Below are positions 24,317 to 35,375 of a stretch of 64,000 nucleotides of DNA, in pieces (position 1 is the stretch's first letter; every line of letters starts with the position of its first letter). The position numbers and the translations under genes are program-made. A model generated the notes under the pieces. That model did not search any database. It was given only the letters and a program-made list of their open reading frames with translations, and had not been told where the DNA came from. The DNA is from Brachionus manjavacas (Eukaryota; Rotifera; Eurotatoria; Ploima; Brachionidae): positions 3,167,501-3,231,500 of the forward strand of contig JAHQIY010000007.1 in NCBI GenBank assembly GCA_019054805.1, in the 5' to 3' direction.

Positions 24317-24780
24317 ATGGGTAAAAAAAATGTGTCAAGCCCAATAAAAAAAACTTTAAAGTAGAGACAAGAAGCAAAATTAGATAGTCAAACTGTTAGG
24401 TGTATCTCCAAAATGTGTCTTTCCAACTAAAAAACGATATGAAGAGACTGGTACTGTGTCTGATCTAAGTCGTTCTGGTAGACCTCGGAAGCTAACTTTT
24501 AGGGATGAAAGTTGCATTTTTAGAGAGAATAGAAAATACCCTATATCTAGCTATTTAAAACTCGCCAATGATTAGAATTAATAATAAGACTTAAAGGGTT
24601 AGGTTGTTTCAATTGGGAAATGATCACTTGTCATATTCTGGCAATCTAATACTTAAAATCCACGCAGAAACTAGAAAGAGGTCTAGAATTTTAAAATATT
24701 TCCAATAAAAATATCAAAAGTTGGACTCTTGTCACTTCTAATTGAGAAGTCTAGTTCATTGATCATCAAAAAGGCCGCTT
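24317..24780 (+). mobile_element. decayed Tc1-like transposase
   Basis: The frame around 24430-24570 reads KRYEETGTVSDLSRSGRPRK, followed by LTFRDESCIFRENRKYPISS. This is the second helix-turn-helix and GRPR minor-groove linker typical of Tc1 transposases (ETG-V-D-RSGRPRK). A start-like ATG at 24317 leads into MGKKNVSSPIKKTL. In-frame stops occur near 24363 and 24430. A further piece (IRLKGLGCFN, about 24585) matches the RRLKxAGL region. No complete DDE domain or terminal repeats were seen, so the copy is dead. Confidence 0.75.
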
Positions 24781-25489
24781 TCATTTCCACCTATACAACC
24801 TTTATATTATTTCTATTTCAATGCCCATTATTTTTAACTTTGTCGATAATTTAGTAGAAGAAATATTCTTATTAGAATTTACTGACAAAAATGGGTTAAA
24901 TTATTAAAGTTTTAAAACTCATTTAAATTAATGGTGCTAATAATAGGTGTAAATTGAATTTAATAAATATTTAATTCATAGTTCTTAATAGAGCAGTACA
25001 TTGAAAACATATTATTTGATTTAATTTAAATTAATGTTAGCTATTTCATTAAATTCCGCATTTTCTGCAAGTATTTCGATTTTTAGACACTAAAAAACTG
25101 AACTGAACTAATTATTAGCTCTTAATATAATCTAAAAATGTTGTATTTATTTAATTTTATTTTAGAAATAATACGTAAATATATTAATTAAATAAAATAA
25201 AAAATACGTGATATTTTAAAATAATTCTAAAATTTCATAGCTAAAATAAAACTCAAATTGAAATCACATATTGACATCTCCACAAAATATTCTTGTCTTT
25301 TTCTTATTTTAAAAATTAAATATTTACGTTCATTCCGAAACCTAAATTGCCATAAAAGATAAAATAAATTTTAGATGCAAAAAAATTATGCTAGAGCAAA
25401 ATAGTGTAAGCATTAAATTTAATTTACTAAACAAAATATATTATTTTGAATTATTTAAAGCTAAAATTTTAAAATATCAATTAGAAAGC

Positions 25490-25963
25490 ATGCTCAAAAA
25501 TTATTTGACCAGTCTCCGAGAAAGCGTGAACGGCTGTTCTTCCATATTGGTCTACGATACCAACAAGGAGTCGAATCCAATTTTTCGCGTTGGCGATCTC
25601 ACAGAAAATGAGTCAAATGCAATAAAGCAAAATATCGGAGTTTTTAATTCATCAATTGATCGAGCTGAAAAATTAAGCAAAACCGGCAGTGCCAAGACCA
25701 TTCTAGCAAATTACAATAATCATCAACTGTTCATTTTTAGCAAGGGAACCATTGTATTCATCATAGTTGCGACCTCGGAAGCCAACACTGGTAGCATTCT
25801 AAATCTAAAGACTTATTTGGAACCTCTGGTATCAGAGTTGATGGCTTCTAATTCGCTCAACGACGCGACAAGTCTTGCCGGATCGTTGCAGAGCACTTCC
25901 AATTTGGCTTCGAACTTTTATTCTAGTCAGCAAACATTTTCGCAGCCTAACATCAGAAAATGA
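25490..25963 (+). CDS. LAMTOR3: Ragulator complex protein LAMTOR3 (MP1), roadblock fold
   Basis: The protein is 157 residues from the ATG at 25490. Residues 1-118 align with the whole of animal LAMTOR3: N-terminal MLKNYLTSLRESVNGCSSIL, central IFRVGD, and SEANTG at 96-101 (SSANTG in vertebrates), then a helix ending EPLVSELM. LAMTOR3 pairs with LAMTOR2 inside the lysosomal Ragulator that recruits Rag GTPases and mTORC1, and it scaffolds MEK1-ERK. The frame is open back to an ATG at 25388, but the family N-terminus begins at 25490, and a GTAAGC donor (25412) with a TTTAAAG acceptor (25460) suggests a 5'UTR intron. A Ser/Asn-rich tail of about 35 residues exceeds the vertebrate length. NUFIP1 starts 275 bp downstream on the same strand. 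Confidence 0.9.
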   Translation: MLKNYLTSLRESVNGCSSILVYDTNKESNPIFRVGDLTENESNAIKQNIGVFNSSIDRAEKLSKTGSAKTILANYNNHQLFIFSKGTIVFIIVATSEANTGSILNLKTYLEPLVSELMASNSLNDATSLAGSLQSTSNLASNFYSSQQTFSQPNIRK

Positions 25964-26124
25964 AACGATTGAAAGCGCACACTCAGAGATTATACTTACA
26001 AATTGTTGAGTTTGTCAAGCTTGGCTAAATTAAATCAATTTTTTAATTAGTTAAAACAGTATTTTTTTTTATTTTCATTATTATTCTATTTATTCAAGAT
26101 TCCATTAATTAAAAAAAAGTCAGA

Positions 26125-26130
26125 AATAAA
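26125..26130 (+). terminator. poly(A) signal AATAAA between LAMTOR3 and NUFIP1
   Basis: Hexamer 162 bp after the LAMTOR3 stop and 109 bp before the NUFIP1 start, consistent with a separate 3' end for LAMTOR3. Confidence 0.4.
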
Positions 26131-26238
26131 AGTTTTAGCTTCTTGTTTTTTTAAAATATGTCGTGATTTTAAAAAATGGTGATAACTTTCCATTTTGAAA
26201 TATTTATTTTGTTATTATTAATTTATTTTCTTAAGATA

Positions 26239-28958
26239 ATGAATAATTCTTATAAGAATTCGTCTTCGAAAAATTTTTATCAATCTCAACCATACGCACA
26301 GCCTGCAGCTCCAGCGTATCCCTACAATTACTTGCCCAATCAGCAAAATAATCCTCAAACAAATTACACGGCTTATCAATATTGGAATTGTTATCAGCCA
26401 ACTGCTTATGGTTATCAAAATCCTCAGGGAAGAGGCAATAATTTTGACATTTCTCAACCGCATCAGTACAACCAGGGAAAAAAAAATTCTTATCATCAAA
26501 ACAATAATTATAGAGTAATTTTTTTACAATTTAAAACATCATGATTTTATGATATTTTATTTATTTATTTATTTTAAAAATTTGAGGGTTAGCCTCTGGC
26601 TTCACTAAATTCAACAAAGCTCTTCTTTTTTTGGCCTAGCGATTAGATAAATGACAAATTGAAAAGTAAAAAAAGAACAAATCTTGAATAATTCTTTAAT
26701 GGTCAAATTGTATCAGCATTCAATCTATTTAGACATCTTATTGAACGTTATTTTTATTATTAAAATAAATAATTTGTATGTGAAATCCAGGGCAGTTCCG
26801 AGCGGCTCTAGTCCTCTTTTCAGCCCTCCTGTTAGGAAAATTTAGATTATATTTTAAAATAAAGTATCTATAGGAGTTTGGAATCTAATCTCTTATTAAA
26901 CATCTTTTCAATGTTTTAATACAACTTTTTATAGTATCTTGATAATAGGTGCTAATTCATAATAATAGGTAATAGGTAATAATGAAAATTGAAATATAGA
27001 AAGAAAAGAGATCATATAATTAATTTAAACAATTTATCATGATTATAAAGCTTTTATTTTATTTACAATTTAGAATTATCTTAATTATTTTTAATAAATT
27101 TTTACATCAACATGTCGCAATTGAAATTAATAAAAAAAAAGTGAAAAAAAATTTAAAGTTGGTACGGTACTGCGAACGCTACCATTTGGACTGTGTTGTT
27201 TATAAAAAAAAACGACTTAAGATGTTTAGTGTTAAGAAAAATAAAAATTAATAAATATACCACAAAAATAGAAAAAAAATTAAAAGAAATTTAAATATCC
27301 ATAAATACAAATAAAAACCAAAAAAAAAGAAGAAATTCAGCAAATTATGCTGTATTTTGAAAAAAAAGTAGTTATTAAGACTGGGTTTTGGGTAGAGTCT
27401 CATTTATTACTGAAAAACAAATTTACTTAAAAGGTTGTTATTTTATAATATTCTTATTATCTTTACCTCGTTAGAAATTTAAAGATGAAAATAAATGAAA
27501 ATAAAATTATTTCAATTTTAAATTTAGAAGATTTAATTTCGAACTCAAAAAATGAGTCATAAAGAACCTAATGTCTATTTTTTTACTGAAAAACTTGAGT
27601 TTGTTTCATCCTCTTACACAAAATCAAAATTTGGATTAAAATGAATTTTTTTTGATTTAAATTTTGAATAAAAGGTTAACAAAACTAAATTTCTTTTCTT
27701 TCAGTTTTTTAGTTATTTGACTTAAAATTTTAAAAATATTATAAATTGATTTGTTTTATAAAAAAATCATCAATCAATCGAAAAATTTCGTAAATTTACG
27801 TAATTTTACGTAAATTCCACATGACGAATCAGCACTGTATATGAAAATACTTGCAATATTTTCTTAAAAATTTAGATAAAGTTTTTTTGCACAATATTGA
27901 CTAATTAAATATATTTTTTTAAAGAATCAGAGAAATTTCAATTCAAATGAACCTGGAGAGTTTAATAACAGAAATTTTAGAAATAATCAAAATAAAAAAT
28001 CAAAAAATAAAATAGATAAACGAGACTTGCCTGAGAACAATAAATTTTATTGTGAAGTATGTGATAGAGGTTTTAAAACAGATGAGAAGTATCAAGAACA
28101 CATTGGCACTCATACTACTGTATAACAATGGAAACAAAAAAAGTTGAAAAATTTTATAATTTCTCTTTTAGTGTGGAATAAATGGATGCAAATTTACTGC
28201 AGCTGCCAAACTAGTTGAAATACATTTTAGAAATGTAAAGTTTATTTTTTTTCTATTAAAATTTTATTTTTTATTTTCAAGTTTCACGCCTCAGGTTTGG
28301 ATAAAAAAATATCAAATATTCAAACTGCTGAAGATGTACAAAAATACATCAACGAAAGAAAAAAGTAATTGGATTTTTTGGCTTTTTTTTTGCATATTTA
28401 AAAAAAATTTATAAAGAAATTTTCCGACAAAAGAAAATCTTGAAAAAAAAAACCATTTTGAAAAAGAAAAGTCCGACAGAGGTGTCGTGTTAAACACTCG
28501 TGAATATGGGTAGCTATTTTTATTAAATGGAATTTTAATAAAACTTAAATTTTTTTAGGAAAATAAAAAATCGAAATAAAAAAAATTATAACCGATCTGA
28601 AGTATTTTATTGAATTTAAAAAATAAATTTTTTAAATTATTTTAATATAGAATAAAAATGTAAATTCAAGTGAAAACAAAGATGCAGATAAAATACCGCG
28701 AGTAAACGAACGCAATAATTTAAAAAGAAATAAAAAAGGAAGTTTATTTGCTCGAAAGATGGAGGTTCTAAAAAATCGATACAAAAAACCTACTCTTTTG
28801 CAAAAAGTAATTTCTTATCGAACATTATTTTTTATTTTAAATTTTTATTTAAGTTATTAGCCGAGGAAATTAGACATGAACGCAATATTCTATTACAATG
28901 CGTTCGATTTGTTGTTCAGAAAAGCTTTTTTGACAGACAAGCTCCTACATCAGCATGA
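26239..28958 (+). CDS. NUFIP1: NUFIP1, snoRNP assembly factor
   Basis: Eight exons: 26239-26514, 27925-28119, 28172-28234, 28282-28364, 28417-28509, 28559-28601, 28651-28806 and 28854-28958. Phases agree throughout, giving 337 residues. The N-terminal third is Gln/Asn/Tyr/Pro-rich. A C2H2 finger spans C135-x2-C138-x12-H151-x3-H155 (FYCEVCDRGF). A second finger, C158-x4-C163-x11-H175-x4-H180, has exactly the spacing of vertebrate NUFIP1. NFPTKENLEKK and GVVLNTREYG match the central NUFIP domain. The end, LLAEEIRHERNILLQCVRF, matches the conserved C-terminal LLAxxIRHERN box. NUFIP1 bridges box C/D snoRNP proteins with the R2TP chaperone in the nucleus and is reported as a ribophagy receptor. 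Intron 1 is 1.41 kb and holds LINE debris; the others are 44-52 nt. A TTTTCTTAAG acceptor lies 3 bp before the start codon. Confidence 0.93.
26780..26860. mobile_element. LINE 3'UTR-like repeat inside NUFIP1 intron 1
   Basis: The segment from ATCCAGGGCAGTTCCGAGCG to CTTTTCAGCCCTCCTGTTAG, followed by AAATTTAGATTA, is closely similar to 50393-50480. There it lies just 3' of a LINE reverse-transcriptase fragment, so it is probably that family's 3'UTR. Confidence 0.5.
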
Positions 28959-29027
28959 AAATGAGAGTAAAATAGCCATTTCAAAATTTTGCGAAAAAGC
29001 AAAATTTTCAATTGACTTTAAGAGCTT

Positions 29028-29033
29028 AATAAA
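29028..29033 (+). terminator. poly(A) signal AATAAA of NUFIP1
   Basis: First AATAAA after the NUFIP1 stop, 69 bp downstream. Confidence 0.4.
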
Positions 29034-29423
29034 TGTAAAATAAAATATCTTAAAATATCTTTGCAAAATTTTATTTATTATTTAATATGGGAAACTAAAT
29101 TAAATTATCTTTCAATTTCAGAAAAAGAAAGCATTATAATATAAAATCTTGACTAAAATCAATTGAGCCGATCAGAAAAAAAGATCTGCTCGATTTTGAC
29201 CAACACACCATATCCAGAATTCACCTAAAACTGGAAATCTAAATTTTAGAACAAGCAACAAAATAAAATCTCAAATTGAAATTACTTTTTATTAGCAAAA
29301 TTTATCAGCTGATACATTATGCCAAGTTTTAGACCTAATCAAAATTTGTTTATTCAATTTTTTTTAAAATTACCTTTATCTTTTAGCTTCCATTTATAAT
29401 AAATTTTAAATATTATAAACATA

Positions 29424-29972
29424 TTGGGTCTAGTCGATAATGTTATCAGGTGGTAACATCATATGTTATCATTGGGTACCATTTTTATTTTTTGCTATCA
29501 TAAATGATAATAAAAATTAACTTTTGATAACTAAAAACATTCTATGATAAAATTGTTAGTGTAAAGGTAGCATAACAGTAAATAATTATTTTAAATTTCA
29601 ATTATTTTGTTAAAATAGTTATGGTAAATTATAAAAAAATTACAATCAAAACAATTTTTTTAATTTTTAGTGCTCAATCAAAAATTTAAAAAAAAAAATA
29701 TTAAAATTTTCTTATATTTTTATTTTATAATTTAATTTTCTTATCTTATAAATATAAATATTTTAATTTTAAAATTTTTTTTATTAAATGACACCATATT
29801 TACATGTTCTTTTTTAAACATGACTCGAATAATTTTTTTAATTTTGAAAAAGTCTTTTTTTTATTTTGTTTGATAATATAATATTGAGATTGACTGAGCA
29901 CAAAACCGGTTCAAGATGGTACCCGATGATACCATATAATGTTCACCTAATAACACTATCAACTAAATCCAA
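29424..29972. mobile_element. 549-bp MITE with ~65-bp terminal inverted repeats
   Basis: The left end (TTGGGTCTAGTCGATAATGT, continuing TATCAGGTGGTAACATCATA) matches the reverse complement of the right end (TTGGATTTAGTTGATAGTGT, TATTAGGTGAACATTATATG) through a GGGTACCAT block. Both ends are flanked by TA (29422-29423 and 29973-29974), as for Tc1/mariner-type insertions. The interior is A+T-rich without a frame, so the element is non-autonomous. Confidence 0.75.
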
Positions 29973-29974
29973 TA

Positions 29975-30445
29975 CCTTTTCATACATGTAGCTATGATAA
30001 TTCTTGTAAAATTGAATATTGTGGCATCTTGGTCCGAATTTAGAAAATGGTGAATTTTTTTCCATAAAATTTAGGACAGAGTTTAATATCTTAAACTAGA
30101 ATTTTTTTTTAAATAGTTATTTTTGAAGTTTTGAAAATTTTCCAAATGATTTTCTGTTTTCATGTGATTTTATTTTTTTAATTTTTAATCCGTTTAAATC
30201 AAAATAGAATTGAATAAAAACTTTTGAAAAAAGTCTAATAGTTATTTTTGAGCTACCAACAAAAACACACTAATCAAGAAAATATGGTCCATGTTGCACA
30301 TGTGTCCTTTTAATTTAAGGAAATTTTTATTATTATTAATTTTTTTTTTAAATTTAAAAAATGATCATAAAAAATAATTTATTTTATCGATTAAATTAAA
30401 AAATTTCTAAAAAATTAAACAAAAAAATCTTAAAAAATTTTGAGT
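29975..30445. other. A+T-rich sequence downstream of ERCC8
   Basis: Carries the 3' flank of the minus-strand ERCC8 gene. Nothing else is supported. Confidence 0.4.
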
Positions 30446-31925
30446 CTAATCTTCGTCGCTCCAATTATCTCTGATGGTATAACTACTTGTTTGGCCCATA
30501 TTTGCCAGCATCGAGTTTAAATTGCTCCCAGGATTAGCTGCGATGCTCATGTTTTTCATATCATCACTTTCTGAGTTCCACACTAGAATATTTTTATCTT
30601 TAGATCCGGAATAGATTTCTCTCGATGCCGCATTATATAAGCAGCAATTTATGGAATCGAAGTGAGCCTTGAGCTTATGCGTTTCTTCTCCACTTAGAAT
30701 ATCATAAACCATTAAATTAGCTTCACTCGGAACAATAACACAATTAGAAGAACACATTTCAGTACAAGAAATTTGAACACACGATTCGGCTGCTGCTGAA
30801 TTTACATTAACCCTTCCATAATTTACCAAAGTATTAAGTCCATTATGTGAATTCCATAGTCTAAGTGCGTTATCTTTGCCCAGAGAAATCAAATAATTTC
30901 CATCATTAGTGTAAGTTAGGCCTATGATCGGACCTGTGTGAGCTAACGATTTCAAAGAATATGACTTGCTTTGCTTTTTGGACGGTTTTACTTTGTAGTT
31001 GATCGACTTTTCTAAATCAAAACAATTCAGGCATGATTTAGAGGAGCGAATGTCCCAAACAAAAATGCGTCCGTCGGAACTAAATTAGCAAAATTAAATT
31101 GAATAAAAAATTAAAATTAAACTATAGCTTGTAATAACCCAGCACTGGCTAAAATATGCGGTTCTATTGGCGACCACTGAGCAGATACACAATGACCATT
31201 TGTATGAGCCTTCAATGTGTGGGTAAATGAACCCGAATCTATGTCTATAAGACGTACTTGTCCATCATCTAGAGCCAGGGCTATGACATTTTTTTTCAAA
31301 CTGGACGACAATGCTGAAGCATGATGATTGTAAATTTTTTGATCAAGATTGTATTCATCAACTACGACCATGTTGGCCGTATCCCATACCTTAAATCTTT
31401 TATCCATACTACTTGTAAAAAACATCCCTTAATTAAATTTTTAAAGAATATAATTAATAAAAAACTAAAAAATTATACCCGTGTCTATCGGGTACCATTG
31501 GATGCAATTAATTGAATATGAATGAGACATTCGATTTCCTGATGAGTTGAATATGCTTCTTAAAGCTTGATTTGGTAAATGTTGCTGAAAGGTGTCATAG
31601 CATACAAAATTGCCATCACTCCTCGCCGCTAATAAACTGTAAACTCAGATTTAAAATAAAATTTTATTTCTATAAATGTTTTACTATCTAGACTCAACAC
31701 TGTCTAAATTTAGCCATGTAATTGAATGCGGTTGTGTTTCAAATGATCGTTTTCTGCTCAGGTTTATTTCTTTGATTGCCATTGTATTTGAGTTTAGAAT
31801 AAATTTTTTAGGGTTAATCAGACCCAAATCTCGAGCAATTAGATTTTTGAGTAAATTTCTACTCCCATCTCCAAAAAAATGGTTTCGTTTGTTCTTTTTG
31901 TCTATTGGGTTTTGATTAAATGACA
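30446..31925 (-). CDS. ERCC8: ERCC8 (Cockayne syndrome A) WD40 protein, 5' end unresolved
   Basis: Four exons read on the minus strand: about 31925-31685, 31636-31479, 31427-31139 and 31079-30446. Phases agree and all introns are short GT-AG. The WD40 propeller collinear with human CSA includes WYPIDTGMFFTSSMDKRFKV, VWDT, LAHTGPIIGLTYTNDGNYL, LRLWNSHNGLNTLVNYGRV, GSKDKNILVW, and an acidic tail DNWSDED where human CSA ends SSSDEEG. CSA is the substrate receptor of the CUL4-DDB1 ligase in transcription-coupled repair. Exon 1 contains LIARDLGL and VESRYLLAARSDG, matching the human N-terminal region, but it has no ATG before that block: a GTG at 31926 is not a credible start and the first in-frame ATG is at 31782. 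The first coding bases may lie in an unseen upstream exon. The gene is 255 bp downstream of HDAC3. Confidence 0.9.
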
Positions 31926-32179
31926 CTTTAAAGCAAAATATTTAGTGTTCTATTAAATAAAATAATGGTTTTGCCATTTACCATTTTAGTTAAATTAAAA
32001 AAAAATCTAATTTAATTAAAATTTATTTTATAAAAACACACTTAAAAAAATTAAAGCCTTTAACTTTTAATTTTTTACTTTATTTTACATTGAACATTTT
32101 TATTCTAAATTCATTAAAATTTAAGAAAAAAAAAGATAAACATTTAGCTTTAACATGCACAATTTCTGAAAGTAACAGA

Positions 32180-34769
32180 TCATTCCGACTTGTCATTATC
32201 TTTTGGAGAATCATAAAATTCATTTGATGCTTCGATTCTTCAATAGAAGAATTAAAAACTTTAAATTACAAAACAGAATTTTTAATAATTACCGCTCGTT
32301 AGATATAACAACATTATCTTGGGTTACATCTGGTAAAGACTCTTCTTGGCTGATAAAATCATTTTGAAAAAAATCACTAGGAACACTTTGCATTTGAACT
32401 GATGGAGCATGTGCAATGTTCTTTAAGTTGTCGTGAGTGCTTTGGCGAATAAAATCTAAATACTAAATTGGAAATATTAATTTTCTTTAAAAAAAATTAA
32501 GTTATTTTACTTGACGTGTATTGAGATTTTCAATTTTAGGATTGAATAGATCCGGGTGAAGACAAAAATCTGGTGAAAAATATTCAAAATATTCTAAATA
32601 AAATTTTTCTTAAAAAAAGTAATGATAAATTTTTAATCAAATTAACCATTGTCTGGTAATTCTGGATTTAGAGCTTCATCAACAACTATAGATGTCTCAT
32701 AGGTCCAGCATCGAGCAACATTTCGAACTGTGTACCCACCTCCACCTAGCACTATTGTTGGAATTCCCAGCTCTTTTACATATTTTACACATTCTCTAAT
32801 AAATTTTTTTTATTTGAAAGCGTAATTAACACTAAAAGGTCGCAAATCAAGACCAAATGATCCTCATGTTTTTAAGTGAATTATTCAATCACCTGGCATT
32901 ATTTTATTCGAATAAAATTTTGCAAACATTTAATTTTATTTCCATTTTAGTGTCGTTTTAAATGTAAAACTATCCTCGAAAAATTTTATTCAAAAAATTG
33001 AAAATTGAAATTTAAGCTAAAATTCAACCAATTTAAAGAATGATGAAAAAAAATTTTCAACAAAATTAATTAGTCTAGATTTTCGAATAAAGTTTGTCTA
33101 AAAAGTGGACTTCTCAAGTAATTTTTTATTTTCTTTTAAGAAGAGCATTTCAATAAAAGATCCAAAACATCTTTGGAAACTTGTTGATAATTTTGATTCA
33201 TCAGTCCATAATTTAGCACTAGAATTTATTTTTTATTTTTCTCAATGTCACATTGTTTTTACACACAAATTCTAATTTTAAAGATTTTGTCATTTTTCCT
33301 TGTAGTTTTAAGGTTAAAATGGACCTAAAAATTCTCCTGACCTTTTCGTATAGACTTTTTTTAACATTCGATTTCAAATTCCTAAATTTTTAATCATTAA
33401 TTGCGCAAAAAAGTGCTAAAAAAACCCACTGACAATCTGGTGTTTTAAAATAAAGAAAATTAAAGAATATAAATAATTGAAGTAATATTTCTTGAATATT
33501 GAAGGACTAGAGTTTTAGTATTTATAAAAGAGTTAATTGAGTATTAAAAGTTAAAAAATTTTCGCGACTCTCAAGTATAAAATAATAATTAAGAATTACC
33601 CATGGCCTTTGATACTTAGATTAAAACAGCCTAATCTATCTCCTCCTAGACTATCGGCTCCACACTGCAAAACAATAGCCGTTGGTCTATAAAATTCGAT
33701 CACGTCAGTTACAACCAATTTAAATATATATGAGTAATCTGTGTCTGTTATTCCCTCTTTTAATGGCACATTCACAGAGTAGTATCGGCCATAATCAGCT
33801 CCTATTTCGTACATGTCACCAGTTCCAGGAAAAAATGTATTCCCATATTTATGAAAGGAAACAGTCATCACTCTATCTGTTAAATAAAAGGCCTCTTGAA
33901 CACCGTCTCCGTGATGAATATCAATATCAATATACAATACCCTCGGATGATATCTTTTACAAATAAAAGAAGTTTTTTTTAATTTTTTTTCTTAAATCTT
34001 TAATTTACTTTAAAAGTTCCAGTATTGCTATATTAATGTCATTTACATAGCAAAAACCCGATGCCTCGAATTTTCTTGCATGATGCAAACCACCTGACCA
34101 GTTGATGGCGATATCACATTGCTAAAATTTAATATTTATCTTTCAAATTTTTTTTAGCTGAACAAAAAAACATTATTGTTTATCATCGAGGCTGCTCTCA
34201 AACTTCCTCCTGTATATTTTGAGCAAAATTCAAACAAACCGTCAAATATTGGACTTGATGTTAATTAAAATCTTACAATTTCGATATTTTTTTGTTAAGG
34301 AAAAACTTACCAGTCTTCCATAACGTTGTATTGTTGAAAAAACTGCTGGAATTCACTTGAATTGCTGGGAGTAACTCTTTCTAAAAAATTAATGTAATCA
34401 GCAGAGTGAAAACGGCACATGTCTTTTGAGGTAGCTGGTGCTGGTATATACATCTTGTAATTTAAAAAAATTAATGATAAAGTTTTTTAAAAATATCTAT
34501 ACTTCTTTATTTTGTTGAAAAATAAAATGAAAAAAAAGACTTTGGACAATATTTTTATTTAAGTTATGAAAATTAGTTACTTTCATTTTTTTATAAAGAC
34601 CATAGTTCATCACAAGGGAATTAGTCAATGTAAGTCTATGAGGTTTCATTGGGTGACGATGGCCTAAAAGAAAAAAAAAAAGTTTATCATCATTATCGTA
34701 AATTAAATACCTACCATAATAATACTTTCCAATGTTTGGGTCCAATAGATAACTAATATCTTTAGACAT
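32180..34769 (-). CDS. HDAC3: histone deacetylase 3, complete
   Basis: Ten exons on the minus strand: 34769-34715, 34663-34581, 34453-34311, 34253-34172, 34121-34009, 33953-33600, 32795-32647, 32593-32511, 32462-32293 and 32237-32180. The total is 1290 nt, 429 residues. Residue numbering is nearly identical to human HDAC3: H134/H135, zinc ligands D170, H172 and D259, and Y298 in the GGGGY loop. Start [38 protein letters not shown] and the NEFYD-KDNDKSE tail are class I HDAC3 features rather than HDAC1/2 or 8. HDAC3 deacetylates histones in the nuclear NCoR/SMRT complex. Intron 6 is 804 bp; the others are 46-127 bp. ERCC8 follows 255 bp downstream. Confidence 0.96.
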
Positions 34770-35375
34770 TTTTTAATTATTTTAAAGAATTGCTTTTTAT
34801 TTCCTTCAATAATCTGATCCTGAAATAATTTTATCAAATTTTTTTGGTTTTTAAATTACTTATGCTAAAATTTTTTAAAATGATTATTTTTTTAATTTCT
34901 TATGCGTATATATTTTAATCTAGACAATTTTTTTGACCAAATAAGTAAAAAATAATCAAAATCAAGTGTAAATTTCTAAATTTACTGTACATTTATTTAT
35001 CCATTATTTTTGAAATTTAAAAATTAAAATGCTAAGCGCTTTTTTCTTGAATAAATAATTTTTTTTTAATTTTTTTTATTCTCTAAAAGATTAGATTTTA
35101 CGAAGTCTAGCTTCGAAATATATCGATGAGCTTTTATCTCAAAAATTCAATTCTGCTGTACCAATTATATCAAAAGTAATTAAATGAAAAATTAAAAAAG
35201 ATATGGTATTTTTAAACAAAAATTTTCAAAATTATTTTTGAAATTTTAAAAAATTCATTTTCCGAAAAGGTAACCAAATTTATCATTTGATAATTTTTTT
35301 TCATTTAAAGTTATTCATTATATCATTTTTTTACATTTATTAAAAATTTCGAAAATAACAAAACTAATCTATTTG
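34770..35375. other. HDAC3 5' flank
   Basis: A+T-rich, presumably holding the HDAC3 promoter. I could not point to a specific element. Confidence 0.4.

Noticed and set aside
25388-25489. In-frame N-terminal extension of LAMTOR3 from an upstream ATG
   Set aside because: The family N-terminus begins at the ATG at 25490. The extension is Asn/Lys/Phe-rich and contains a consensus donor and acceptor suggesting a 5'UTR intron.
26218-26499. 93-codon frame antisense to NUFIP1 exon 1
   Set aside because: Shadow of the Gln/Asn/Tyr-rich coding strand, with no motif of its own.
27039-27251. 70-codon Lys-rich frame in NUFIP1 intron 1
   Set aside because: Lies within the intron defined by matching exon phases; no motif.
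31780-31926. GTG at 31926 or ATG at 31782 as the ERCC8 start
   Set aside because: GTG is not a credible start here, and starting at 31782 would cut into the region that matches the human N-terminus. The start is left unresolved.
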